A stretch of DNA of 64,000 nt from Microlunatus endophyticus. Its GTDB lineage: Bacteria; Actinomycetota; Actinomycetes; Propionibacteriales; Propionibacteriaceae. Shown one piece after another: positions 52,836-60,636 of this stretch (positions are counted from its first letter, which is position 1; each line of letters starts with the position of its first letter). The stretch covers positions 62,001 through 126,000 of the forward strand of contig NZ_BMMZ01000009.1 in assembly GCF_014646195.1 (NCBI RefSeq), in the 5' to 3' direction. Position numbers and translations under genes: made by a program. Below the pieces are notes generated by a model that was given only the letters and a program-made list of their open reading frames with translations, did no database searches and was not told the DNA's origin.

Positions 52836-53710
52836 GCTGATGCCTCCTGTGCTTGCAGATCGTCCTCGGCGCGGGCTGCGGCGACCCGCTCGCAGTGGTC
52901 GGTGTCCGAGCAGACGAACACCGAGCCGCCCTGGTCGTCGACGATCACCTCGTCCATGTAGACACCGACCGACCCGCAGGCCTCGCACGGGGTCTTGAAC
53001 TGCTGCGGCTCGAAGGGAAAGTCCTCGAAGTCGATGCTGATCACGTCGGTGTACGGCGGGACTGCGTAGATGCGCTTCTCCCGCCCGGCGCCGAAGAGAT
53101 GCAGGGCCGGCGAGCGATGCAGCTTCGGGTTGTCGAAGCTCGGAATCGGCGACGGCGCCATCATGTAGCGCCCGTTGACGATCACCGGATAGTCGTAGGT
53201 CTTCGCGACGTGACCGTAACGGGCGATGTCCTCGTACAACTTGACGTACATCAGTCCGTAGTCCTCCAGCGCGTGCAGCCGCCGCGTCTCGGACTCCCGC
53301 GGCTCCAGCCAGCGCAACGGCTCGGGAGTCGGCACCTGGTAGACCATGATCTGGCCCTCGGACAGGGGTGTCTCGGGAATCCGGTGCCGGGTCTGGATGA
53401 CCGTCGCCTCATCCGTACGGGTGGTGGTCTCGCAGGAGGCGACCTTGCCGAAGAACTGCCGGATGGACACCGCGTTGGTGGTGTCGTCGGCACCTTGGTC
53501 GATGACCTTGAGGGTGTCGTCCGGGCCGATCACCGAGGCGGTCACCTGGACGCCGCCGGTCCCCCAGCCCCGGGGCATCGGCACCTCACGACTGGCGAAC
53601 GGGACCTGGAAGCCGGGGATCGCGACGCCCTTGAGCAGCGCCCGGCGGATCACCCGTTTGGTCTGCTCGTCGAGGTAGGCCTCGTTGTACGTGACGCGGG
53701 GAAAGGTCAT
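52832..53710 (-). CDS. phnJ: PhnJ, carbon-phosphorus lyase radical-SAM-type subunit
   Basis: The 292-residue protein carries the PhnJ cysteines C242, C245, C267 and C273 in the spacing C-x2-C-x21-C-x5-C, matching E. coli C241, C244, C266 (cluster) and C272 (thiyl radical) with an offset of one. G33 in AIPGFQVPF corresponds to the E. coli radical glycine G32. It cleaves the C-P bond of ribose 1-alkylphosphonate 5-phosphate, releasing the alkane or alkyl product. All catalytic residues are intact. It is ATGA-coupled to phnI and phnK. Confidence 0.97.
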   Translation of the reverse strand: MTFPRVTYNEAYLDEQTKRVIRRALLKGVAIPGFQVPFASREVPMPRGWGTGGVQVTASVIGPDDTLKVIDQGADDTTNAVSIRQFFGKVASCETTTRTDEATVIQTRHRIPETPLSEGQIMVYQVPTPEPLRWLEPRESETRRLHALEDYGLMYVKLYEDIARYGHVAKTYDYPVIVNGRYMMAPSPIPSFDNPKLHRSPALHLFGAGREKRIYAVPPYTDVISIDFEDFPFEPQQFKTPCEACGSVGVYMDEVIVDDQGGSVFVCSDTDHCERVAAARAEDDLQAQEASA

Positions 53711-54825
53711 CGCGACACCTCCTCGAGCTCGGGTTCGGACTCGGTCGCCTCGGCCTGGCGCTCGCGGATCTCCTCCTGGATTCCCCGGATCAGGACCAGT
53801 TCGGCCTGGAAGTCGACGTAGTGCGGCAGCTTCAGGTGTTCGACGAATCCGGTCGCGGCGACCGCATCCGCGTGCTCGACCACGAACTCCTCGTCGTTGG
53901 CCGGCGCCACCTTGCGTTCGCCGAGCTCCTCCCACCGCATCGACCGGTCGACCAGTGACATCGACATCGCTTTGCGTTCCGACCGCCCGAAAGCCAGGCC
54001 ATAGCCACGGGTGAACATCGGCGGCACCTCGGAGCTGCCGACGAACTGGGCGACCATCTGGCACTCGGTGACCTCGATCCGCCCGATGCTGACCGGGTAG
54101 CCGAGCTCCGGCGGCACGAACTCCACCTCGACCTCACCGACCCGTACCTCCCCAACGAAGGGATGGGTGCCGCCGTAGCCGCGCAGGGTCGAATATCCGA
54201 TGCCCAGCAGGAATCCCTCGTCGCCGCGCGCGAGCGCCTGCATCCGCTCGGCGCGGCTCATCGGGAAGACGGTCGGCTCGCGGGTCAGGTCGGCCGGGTC
54301 GGGATCAGGATCCTCACCCTCGGCATGGTTGGTCACCGGCTCGAGCAGGGCTCCGGCACCGAGCAGGTCGGTGACCCGCGGCATCGGTTCGTCCTCCTCG
54401 ACGGCGGCCTCGAGGTCGAGCGGTTCGGTCGGATCCGCGAGTAGCCGGTGGGTGTAGTCGAAGGTGGCACCGAGCTGCTGGCCGCCGGGGATCTCCTTGA
54501 AGGTGGCCGACACCCGGCGTTCGGACGGCAGGCCCGCGGTGTCGATCGCGATCGTCGTACCGAAGCGCGGCAGCGTCGTACGGTAGGTACGCATCAGGGT
54601 GACCGCCTCCAGCGCGTCGCCCTGGGCCTGGGAGATGGCGCGGGCCGCGAGATCGGGATCGTAGACCGAGCCCTCGGTCATCACGCGGGAGACCAGGACG
54701 CCCAGTTGCTCGCGTACCTGCTCGGGAGTGATCGCCGGCTGGCTCTGGTCACCGCGACCGCGGCTGGCCAGCAGTGCGTGGGCGTTGGCGATCGCCTGTT
54801 CCCCGCCCTTGACCGCTACATACAT
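53707..54825 (-). CDS. phnI: PhnI, C-P lyase core subunit
   Basis: The 372-residue protein matches PhnI: it opens MYVAVKGGEQAIANAHALL and has segments RAISQAQGDALEAVTLMRTY, SRAERMQALARGDEGFLLG and HLKLPHYVDFQAELVLIR. With PhnG, H and J it makes the core complex; PhnI catalyses nucleosidase-type transfer that joins the phosphonate to ribose triphosphate. An acidic insert (EGEDPDPDPADL, near 177) is notable but minor. It starts where phnH ends (TGATG). Confidence 0.95.
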   Translation of the reverse strand: MYVAVKGGEQAIANAHALLASRGRGDQSQPAITPEQVREQLGVLVSRVMTEGSVYDPDLAARAISQAQGDALEAVTLMRTYRTTLPRFGTTIAIDTAGLPSERRVSATFKEIPGGQQLGATFDYTHRLLADPTEPLDLEAAVEEDEPMPRVTDLLGAGALLEPVTNHAEGEDPDPDPADLTREPTVFPMSRAERMQALARGDEGFLLGIGYSTLRGYGGTHPFVGEVRVGEVEVEFVPPELGYPVSIGRIEVTECQMVAQFVGSSEVPPMFTRGYGLAFGRSERKAMSMSLVDRSMRWEELGERKVAPANDEEFVVEHADAVAATGFVEHLKLPHYVDFQAELVLIRGIQEEIRERQAEATESEPELEEVSR

Positions 54826-55475
54826 CAGTTCTCCTCGATCGATCGGATCCCCGGGCGGGCCGTGAGCCGTGTCGTACGCGGCAGGCCGACGACGGTCTCG
54901 GTGCCGGCGATGATCAGGTCGACACCTCGGGGGAACCGGGCATGGTTGCCGGCCCACTGGTCGGCGAAATCGGACGGAAGGGCCGGTGCCGCCCAGTCCA
55001 GCGGGCGCTGGAAGCCTGGACCGTCGGCAGTGAAGGCCGGACCGGTCGTGCCCACCGGATCGAGGACGATGACCGTCGCCGAGGTGTGGGGCGCCTCGTC
55101 GGTGCCTTCGGCGAAGCTGCCCAACTCAGGCAGGGCCGCGGGGCTGGAGACGACCGCGAACGACGCCTTGCCGGGTCGGTCCATGATCGGCGTGCCGGTG
55201 TGGAAGGCCAGCCAGGTCGCCACCTCGTCCGCGCAGGATCGCAACCGATCGTCCAGCCACAGCGGTGTCGCGTCGTCGCACAGCGTGAGCAGCAGGGCTG
55301 CGCCTGCAGGTGTCAGTCCGTCCGGTCCTGTGATGCCCGGGACCGTGACGGGTCGGGTCGGGCGGGCCATCGCGTCGAGCACAGCACGGAAGGTCAGCTG
55401 CGCCTGGTGGACGGGCTCGGCGAAGCCCGGGGCGGGAACGCCGTTGGTCTGCGGCATCGGAGTCGAGAGCGTCAT
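54825..55475 (-). CDS. phnH: PhnH, C-P lyase core subunit
   Basis: The 216-residue protein matches PhnH: GFAEPVHQAQLTFRAVLDAM ARP at the start (residues about 18-42), GAALLLTLCDDATPLWLD in the middle and RFPRGVDLIIAGTETVVGLPRTTR at the end, all named by position. PhnH is an inactive PLP-transferase-fold scaffold of the core complex. It overlaps phnG by ATGA. Confidence 0.93.
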   Translation of the reverse strand: MTLSTPMPQTNGVPAPGFAEPVHQAQLTFRAVLDAMARPTRPVTVPGITGPDGLTPAGAALLLTLCDDATPLWLDDRLRSCADEVATWLAFHTGTPIMDRPGKASFAVVSSPAALPELGSFAEGTDEAPHTSATVIVLDPVGTTGPAFTADGPGFQRPLDWAAPALPSDFADQWAGNHARFPRGVDLIIAGTETVVGLPRTTRLTARPGIRSIEEN

Positions 55476-55981
55476 TCGTCGTCCTCCTCGACTCCGCCGG
55501 AGTTCTCCCGCGCGACCGTGAAGAAGTTGACCGTGGTGGCCCGCGCTTGGGCGCGGGACCCGGCATCAACCGTGGCCTGCCGCGACTGCAGCGGCTCGAT
55601 CACCTGCTGCAGCACCAGGTCGCGCTGGCCCGGGTCCGCGAGCAGGGCCTGGAAGACGGCGGCCAGGCCGGCATGGTCGGGGTCGCTGCCGAGGACGTAG
55701 GAGGTGCCGACGCATTCTGTGGCCAGCCCACCGCCGCGCACCAGAGCGGTCGCCCGAACCACGGTCGCCTCGCCCAGGTTGAACCGATCGCCACTGCCGC
55801 CGATCCGCCCCTGGACCATGACCAGGCCCGACTCGGGACCGCGGAGGTATTCGACCTCCGGTCGGTTGGGCCAAGCGTTCCAGCACTCGGCGAGTTCGGC
55901 GGTGGACGCGCCGGCCAGCACCCCGGCCGCCCGCTGCCGCATCGCGATCTCCTCCGCCTCCTGGGCGGTTGCCTCGCTCAC
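55472..55981 (-). CDS. phnG: PhnG, C-P lyase core subunit
   Basis: The 169-residue protein matches PhnG: EIAMRQRAAGVLAGASTAEL, LRGPESGLVMVQGRIGGSGD, FNLGEATVVRATALV, and a final region with AQARATTVNFFTV. It is the first gene of the operon. GTG 55981 is chosen because AAGGAG lies five bases upstream; the GTG two codons earlier would have no room for a ribosome site. A 24-base palindrome sits just upstream. PhnG is needed for the initial phosphonate-transfer step. Confidence 0.93.
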   Translation of the reverse strand: MSEATAQEAEEIAMRQRAAGVLAGASTAELAECWNAWPNRPEVEYLRGPESGLVMVQGRIGGSGDRFNLGEATVVRATALVRGGGLATECVGTSYVLGSDPDHAGLAAVFQALLADPGQRDLVLQQVIEPLQSRQATVDAGSRAQARATTVNFFTVARENSGGVEEDDE

Positions 55982-55992
55982 GACCACTCCTT

Positions 55993-56016
55993 AGTTGTCT
56001 AGTTATCTCGACAACT
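55993..56016. promoter_or_regulatory. palindromic operator candidate in the phn promoter
   Basis: AGTTGTC (55993-55999) and GACAACT (56010-56016) form perfect seven-base arms around a ten-base spacer, 12 bases before the phnG start. GntR-type PhnF repressors control related phn operons, but this spacing and sequence differ from the published PhnF site, and no phnF gene is in the window. Confidence 0.55.
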
Positions 56017-56133
56017 TCAGTTTAGCCAGGATCCGGCTGCTGCCCTCTGACGAGGGGATGAACAAGGAGTGAAGAGATCTGGCCCGGCGAGGAACAGCTG
56101 CGGTCGTGCGTCTTTCGTCGGGTCCGCCGGCGA

Positions 56134-56961
56134 TCAGGTCGCCGGCCAATATGCCCGTCGGATGCGGTCGACGGCGTACACGCCCGCCCGCTCGTGCCCG
56201 GCGGTCTCGTAGTACGAGAGATCCAGCCCGGCCGCCCGATCGCCGAGCAGCAGCCGGATGGCATCGGCGGTGGTAATCGGCGACCGGGCCTGCTCCGCGA
56301 CGAGATTCATCCGCCGTACGCCCGGTCCCAGAGGATTGTCGATCGCGGCGGCGAAGGAGCGGACGACCTCGTCGACCTCGACGGCACCGAGCTGGCAGAA
56401 GGGCTGTCCGAACGACCGGACGTCGACCTGGTCGACCGGGACGGCATCGACCGGCAGCACGGCACCGATCCGGAACGAGAGGATCTCCAGACCAGGAGTG
56501 ACGCGGTAGAAGTAGTCCGCGAGCTGCTCGATCATCGCCTTGGAGACCCCGTACACGTTGCTCGAGTCGCACGGATGATCATCGGGAATCGGCAGCTGCC
56601 GCGGCACGAAGGTCGTTGACAGGCACCCGACGGCCGCGATCGAACTGGCCAGGATGATCCGTCGGATGCCGCGGTCGACGGCCCAGCGCAGCAGCCGTCG
56701 AGTGCCCACGACGTTGACGGTCATCGCATCCTCCTCACTGGCGGCTCCGGTGACGCCGGCGAGATGGACGAGGACGTCGACCGGGTGATCGTCGAGATCA
56801 CCCAGCGACCGGGGATCGGCGAAATCCCCCAGGACCGAGGTAACTCCGTCGATCGCGACCGGCTGCCGCGACAGGCCCGTCACCTGATGGGCGGGCGCGA
56901 GTGCTGCGGCAAGCCGCGATCCCACAAAGCCGCTCGTGCCGGTGATCAGAACCGCAGCCAT
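56134..56961 (-). CDS. NAD-dependent epimerase/dehydratase (short-chain extended type)
   Basis: The 275-residue protein has the Rossmann motif TGTSGFVGSRL, then VLVHLAGVTGA, IILASSIAAVG (active-site Ser region) and VYGVSKAMIEQL, supplying Tyr and Lys of the YxxxK pair. It would act on a nucleotide sugar or free sugar. It is the last gene of the fucosidase-containing operon, 26 bases downstream of that gene's stop. Confidence 0.85.
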   Translation of the reverse strand: MAAVLITGTSGFVGSRLAAALAPAHQVTGLSRQPVAIDGVTSVLGDFADPRSLGDLDDHPVDVLVHLAGVTGAASEEDAMTVNVVGTRRLLRWAVDRGIRRIILASSIAAVGCLSTTFVPRQLPIPDDHPCDSSNVYGVSKAMIEQLADYFYRVTPGLEILSFRIGAVLPVDAVPVDQVDVRSFGQPFCQLGAVEVDEVVRSFAAAIDNPLGPGVRRMNLVAEQARSPITTADAIRLLLGDRAAGLDLSYYETAGHERAGVYAVDRIRRAYWPAT

Positions 56962-56987
56962 CGGTCTCCCAGTCCGCTCTGCTCGGG

Positions 56988-58340
56988 TCAGCGCAGCGGC
57001 AGCGTCACGTGGACCGGTCCATCGGGTCGCGTCGAGCCGTCCAGCCCAACGATGACCCGGCCCGCGTCGTCAGTGCCGACCCGAGCGCCGTCCGATGCCC
57101 GGGCCCCGGAGATCTCGACCGCCGCCGGCGTGACATCGAGCACCGCGGATTCGGTCTCGGACAGGTCGACGAACGCGTGGGCGCGACCGTCGGTCCGGGT
57201 CCAGCGCACCCACCGGTCGTCCGACGGGCGGGCCACGTCCGCCGGCAGCACCCGTGACCCGAAGATCCCGTCGCCGTTGGCCGCATTCCACGCCCCGAGG
57301 GCTTCCAGGGTGCGCCGCTGCGGCGGGGCGATCTCGCCGGCCGCGGTCGGACCGATGTTGAGCAGCAGATTGCCACCGCGGGATACCACATCGACGAAGT
57401 GCTTGATCGCCGCCGGCCCGCTGAGCGAGTTGGTCTCGTCGTCGAGCTGGTTGTAGCCGAAGGAGAAGCCGATGCCGCGGGTGTTCTCCCAGGTGCCTTT
57501 CGCCTCGCCGGCGCGACCGGACTCGTACTCACTGGTGCGGAAATCCCAGTGGGTGCTGCCGAAGCGGTCGTTCACGACGCCGTCGGGCACCGCCACGTAG
57601 TAACGCTCGAAGACCTCGATCAGGCTCTTGTCACCGGGCACCTTGCCGGCATCGGGCCACTCGATGTCGGCCCACAGCACGGACGGTTGGTAGCGCTCGA
57701 TCAGGTCGATCGTGTGGTCGTAGACGTAGTCGGCGTACGCCTTGTCGAGAGGCCGGTAGTTCGGGTCGATGCTGCCGGTGATCGCCGGCAGCTTGCTGAA
57801 CCACCAGTCCAGTCCGGTCGAGTAGTAGACGCCGAATCGCAGTCCGTGCCGCAGTGTCGCGTCGTGGAACTCCTGGATCAGGTCACGCTTCGGTCCGCGC
57901 TTGACGGTGTTGCGGTCGCCGGTGCCGGGCGCATCCCACAGGGCTATGCCGTCATGGTGTTTGGTGACCGGGATGAAATACCGGGCGCCGGTCGAGGCCA
58001 CGACATCGAGGTACGCGTCCGGGTCGAAGCTCTCGGCCTTCCACTGGTCGAGGAAGTCGTCGTAGTCGGCGCCGCCGAAGACCTCCTGCTGATGCCGTTG
58101 GGCCGGGCTGCCCTCGATCCGGATGGTGTTGAAATACCACTCGGCGTACGGATTGTGCGCCATCCAGTACTCCGGTTCGAAGGTGCCCAGAGGACCGATC
58201 GGCTCGGCCCATCCCGGCACCGAATACGCGCCCCAGTGGGTGAAGATGCCCAGCTTCGCGTCCCGGTACCAGTCCGGCGTCTCGTGCTCGAACTTCTCGT
58301 ACTCCGCCGGCCGCACAGCAGCTTCGTCGAAATTGGGCAA
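56988..58340 (-). CDS. alpha-L-fucosidase (glycoside hydrolase family 29)
   Basis: The 450-residue protein has the GH29 segments WYRDAKLGIFTHWGAYSVPGW (residues 24-44 in full; FTHWG 33-37), ARYFIPVTKHHDG (119-131), FGVYYSTGLDWW and PSVLWADIEWPD, with D225 as the expected nucleophile. No signal peptide is visible, so it acts in the cytoplasm on imported fucosides. The start is TTG with GAGGAG upstream. It lies in an operon with an epimerase and a PhyH-type oxygenase under a divergent AraC gene. Confidence 0.9.
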   Translation of the reverse strand: MPNFDEAAVRPAEYEKFEHETPDWYRDAKLGIFTHWGAYSVPGWAEPIGPLGTFEPEYWMAHNPYAEWYFNTIRIEGSPAQRHQQEVFGGADYDDFLDQWKAESFDPDAYLDVVASTGARYFIPVTKHHDGIALWDAPGTGDRNTVKRGPKRDLIQEFHDATLRHGLRFGVYYSTGLDWWFSKLPAITGSIDPNYRPLDKAYADYVYDHTIDLIERYQPSVLWADIEWPDAGKVPGDKSLIEVFERYYVAVPDGVVNDRFGSTHWDFRTSEYESGRAGEAKGTWENTRGIGFSFGYNQLDDETNSLSGPAAIKHFVDVVSRGGNLLLNIGPTAAGEIAPPQRRTLEALGAWNAANGDGIFGSRVLPADVARPSDDRWVRWTRTDGRAHAFVDLSETESAVLDVTPAAVEISGARASDGARVGTDDAGRVIVGLDGSTRPDGPVHVTLPLR

Positions 58341-58384
58341 GGCTCTGCTCCTCGTGGGTCTCTGTTCGATGCGATTATCGCGGG

Positions 58385-58711
58385 TCAGCCGGCGACAGTC
58401 TCGACCAGGCGCTCGAACACGAACTCGTACGGCAAGTAGGCGACGTCGTATTCGTGGCCGGGCAGGTGGGCCTGCAGTTGTGACATCTGGATCAGTCGCC
58501 AGCCGTCGATCAAGGCGTCCAGGCCGGTCGCGTACGGCGGCTCGTCACTGTCGCCCATGGTCGGCCGGGAGCGGCCGGTGCCGTCATAGCGCGTCCAGCC
58601 GATCACGTTGGAGTCCAGGGCGGAGGTGCCCAGATAGAGGATGAGAACCTGCTGACGCAGGTGCGGATCGATCGGCCGGGTGGCGAAGGATTCCTCAACG
58701 GTCATGGTCAT
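58385..58711 (-). CDS. conserved-looking small protein of unknown function
   Basis: I do not recognise this 108-residue protein. It is soluble, with HLRQQVLILYLGTSALDSNV, a GWTRYDGTGRSRPTM segment and a C-terminal EYDVAYLPYEFVFERLVETV helix. A ribosome site (AGGAAC) precedes its ATG, and it lies 44 bases before the fucosidase gene and in the same direction, so it should be a real gene of this operon. A three-copy tandem repeat occurs just upstream. Confidence 0.65.
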   Translation of the reverse strand: MTMTVEESFATRPIDPHLRQQVLILYLGTSALDSNVIGWTRYDGTGRSRPTMGDSDEPPYATGLDALIDGWRLIQMSQLQAHLPGHEYDVAYLPYEFVFERLVETVAG

Positions 58712-58733
58712 TGCTGGTGTTCCTGTCTGCCGG

Positions 58734-58784
58734 AATCGGGTGTCGTACGGATTCGGGTGTCGTGCGGATTCGGGTGTCGTGCGG
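58734..58784 (-). repeat. 17-base tandem repeat, three copies
   Basis: ATTCGGGTGTCGTGCGG is repeated three times (58734-58750, 58751-58767, 58768-58784), with two base changes in the first copy and a truncated fourth start. It fills the short gap between the PhyH-type gene and the small unknown gene. The unit length is not a multiple of three, consistent with a non-coding role. Confidence 0.9.
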
Positions 58785-58797
58785 ATTCAGTGTCGGC

Positions 58798-59676
58798 TCA
58801 CACGCCGCGGCCGGCGTGAGCCGGGCCCGCGCCCAGTCGGGCGTCGGTGGCCCCGACGGCGACGAACTGCGGACGCAGCTGCTCGCGTGTCAGGTAGTTG
58901 TCGATATCGAACTGTTGATCCCCGGTCAGTACGCGCCACAGCTTGGCCCGGTTGACCAGCTCCAGCCGGCCCTCGTTGGCCGACGCCCAGCCGAACCGCG
59001 CGGTCAGCTCCTCCAGCACGCCGGGATCGTCGATGTCGTCGGTGTTCCACAGCCGCAACTGCCGGACCGTCGGATTGAATCTGATCTTGAACATGTAGCG
59101 GGGCTCGTCGGAATCGTTGCGGCGTCCGCCGTGCCAGATGCCGTGGTGCAGCAGCGCAACAGTGCCGGCCGGACAGACCAGCCGGGTCTGGCCGGCGAGA
59201 TTCTGGTAGCGCCCGATACCGGTCTGGTTGATCTTGCGCAGGTGGGTGCCCGGAACACTGAGCGTGCCGCCCTGCTCGAGGGTGACCGCGCGCGGGTAGT
59301 ACATCAGCTGGACGTCGAAGGCGTCGACCCGTGGGTCGAGGATCGCGTCACCGTGCATGTTCTGGGCCTCGCCGCCGCGCGGCGGCCGGATGTGGACCGC
59401 ATGGTGGTCGATCACCGGGTCCGGCCCGACCAGGCTGCGGATCGCGCCGGCGATCGCCGGCAGCTCGAGCAGCTCCCTGACGAAGGTGCCGACCGGGAAC
59501 GCGATGTCGAGCGGGGTCCCGTACGGGTAGCCAGGGATTCCTGCGTCCAGCACCTCTATCGCGCGCTGGTTCATGGAGTCCGGCACGACCGACTCGAGCA
59601 GGACGCTGCCGTGCGAGACGAAATGGGCCATTTCCACGGAACTGAGCAGGTGCTTGCGTTCGAACGTCGTTGTCAT
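58798..59676 (-). CDS. phytanoyl-CoA dioxygenase (PhyH) family Fe(II)/2-oxoglutarate oxygenase, second copy
   Basis: The 292-residue protein carries the facial triad H108-x-D110 (NMHGDAI) and H172 (IWHGGRRN), with R183 (EPRYMFKIRF) for 2-oxoglutarate. A TLSVPGTHLR segment precedes the distal His. It shares the family, but little sequence, with the oxygenase at 32.7 kb. ATG 59674-59676 follows AAGGA. It heads a four-gene operon divergent from an AraC gene, which is its likely regulator. Confidence 0.85.
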   Translation of the reverse strand: MTTTFERKHLLSSVEMAHFVSHGSVLLESVVPDSMNQRAIEVLDAGIPGYPYGTPLDIAFPVGTFVRELLELPAIAGAIRSLVGPDPVIDHHAVHIRPPRGGEAQNMHGDAILDPRVDAFDVQLMYYPRAVTLEQGGTLSVPGTHLRKINQTGIGRYQNLAGQTRLVCPAGTVALLHHGIWHGGRRNDSDEPRYMFKIRFNPTVRQLRLWNTDDIDDPGVLEELTARFGWASANEGRLELVNRAKLWRVLTGDQQFDIDNYLTREQLRPQFVAVGATDARLGAGPAHAGRGV

Positions 59677-59690
59677 AGCAAGGTCCTTCT

Positions 59691-59707
59691 CCCCGTACAT
59701 AACGGGG
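59691..59707. promoter_or_regulatory. inverted repeat before the second PhyH-type gene
   Basis: CCCCGT-ACATA-ACGGGG has perfect six-base arms and a five-base loop. On the minus-strand transcript it would form a hairpin immediately ahead of the ribosome site AGAAGGA of the oxygenase gene. It could equally be a DNA operator for the divergent AraC protein. Confidence 0.45.
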
Positions 59708-59815
59708 TTTCGGCTGGATCTGATGGGAAAGACTGAAGTGTGCCGAAGTGATGGTATGCAGCCGCCGGCCGGCATCGGGTGGTGCAGGTCAGGCGTCTAC
59801 TGGTTCAATTCCTGC

Positions 59816-60616
59816 ATGACGGTCCTGATGCCGACTGTGGAGCTCGACCTGTCGTTCCCGCCGGAGGTCGTGAACATCGGGCGCGGAACCCACGGCGTCC
59901 ACAGCCTCGAGGATGTCTTCCAGCTGCCCGAGCTGTGGTCGCTGCACGTGTACGGCTACAGTGCCGAGCTCGAGATCGACGGCATCGGCTACCCGATCGC
60001 CGAGGGTGACGTCTCCCTGGTCCCGCCGGCGTCACTGATCCGGTACCGCTACGAAGGACCGTCGACCCACCTGTACGCCCATCTGCGCAGCGTCGGCGAT
60101 CATCCGGCGCCCGCCGGACCCGGGCGCTCCGGCCTCGACCTGATCATGAATCCGGGTGCCGAGCTGCCGGTGATCACCGACCTGATGCGGTCGGCGATCG
60201 CCTCCGCAGCCACTCGTCCCGCGCAGACCCGCTGTGACGTCTGGGCTGCCTTGCTCCGGCTGGCCGGTCGGCGGCACCCGGTCCCACCCCGACCGTCGGA
60301 ACGGCATCTGGCGGCGGCGATGTCGTACATCGAGTCCCGGCTCCCGGATGTGATCACGGTGCCGGAGGTGGCCGACAGGATCGGCATCTCGGCCAACCAT
60401 CTCGGCCGGATCTTCCATGACGAACTGGGCGAGACGGCCGTTGCCTACATCCGCCGGCGACGGGTCGACCGTGCCCGCCAGCTGCTGACCAACAGCACCA
60501 TGTCGATCACGGCGATCTCTGCCATGGTGGGATTCGCCGATCTCCAGGCCTTCAACAAGACCTGTCGCGCTGTGACCGGTATGTCACCGCGGCAGCTCCG
60601 CGCTCGAGCAGGATGA
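59816..60616 (+). CDS. AraC-family regulator of the fucosidase/oxygenase operon
   Basis: The 266-residue protein has an N-terminal cupin-like domain (LHVYGYSAELEIDGIGYPIA; VSLVPPASLIRYRYEG) and a C-terminal AraC domain (TVPEVADRIGISANHLGRIF; ITAISAMVGFADLQAFNKTC; MSPRQLRARAG). It most likely activates the divergent operon in response to a sugar. ATG 59816 fits the family; the ribosome site is weak and ATG 59756 or 59828 are alternatives. Confidence 0.82.
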   Translation: MTVLMPTVELDLSFPPEVVNIGRGTHGVHSLEDVFQLPELWSLHVYGYSAELEIDGIGYPIAEGDVSLVPPASLIRYRYEGPSTHLYAHLRSVGDHPAPAGPGRSGLDLIMNPGAELPVITDLMRSAIASAATRPAQTRCDVWAALLRLAGRRHPVPPRPSERHLAAAMSYIESRLPDVITVPEVADRIGISANHLGRIFHDELGETAVAYIRRRRVDRARQLLTNSTMSITAISAMVGFADLQAFNKTCRAVTGMSPRQLRARAG

Positions 60617-60636
60617 TCACCGCTCGTCAGCAGTGA

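Noticed and set aside
51264-52961. Open plus-strand frame of 565 codons
   Set aside because: It is antisense to phnL and phnK, which have all their motifs; no ribosome site or domain.
58734-58784. CRISPR array
   Set aside because: The 17-base units are directly adjacent without spacers, and no cas gene is present.
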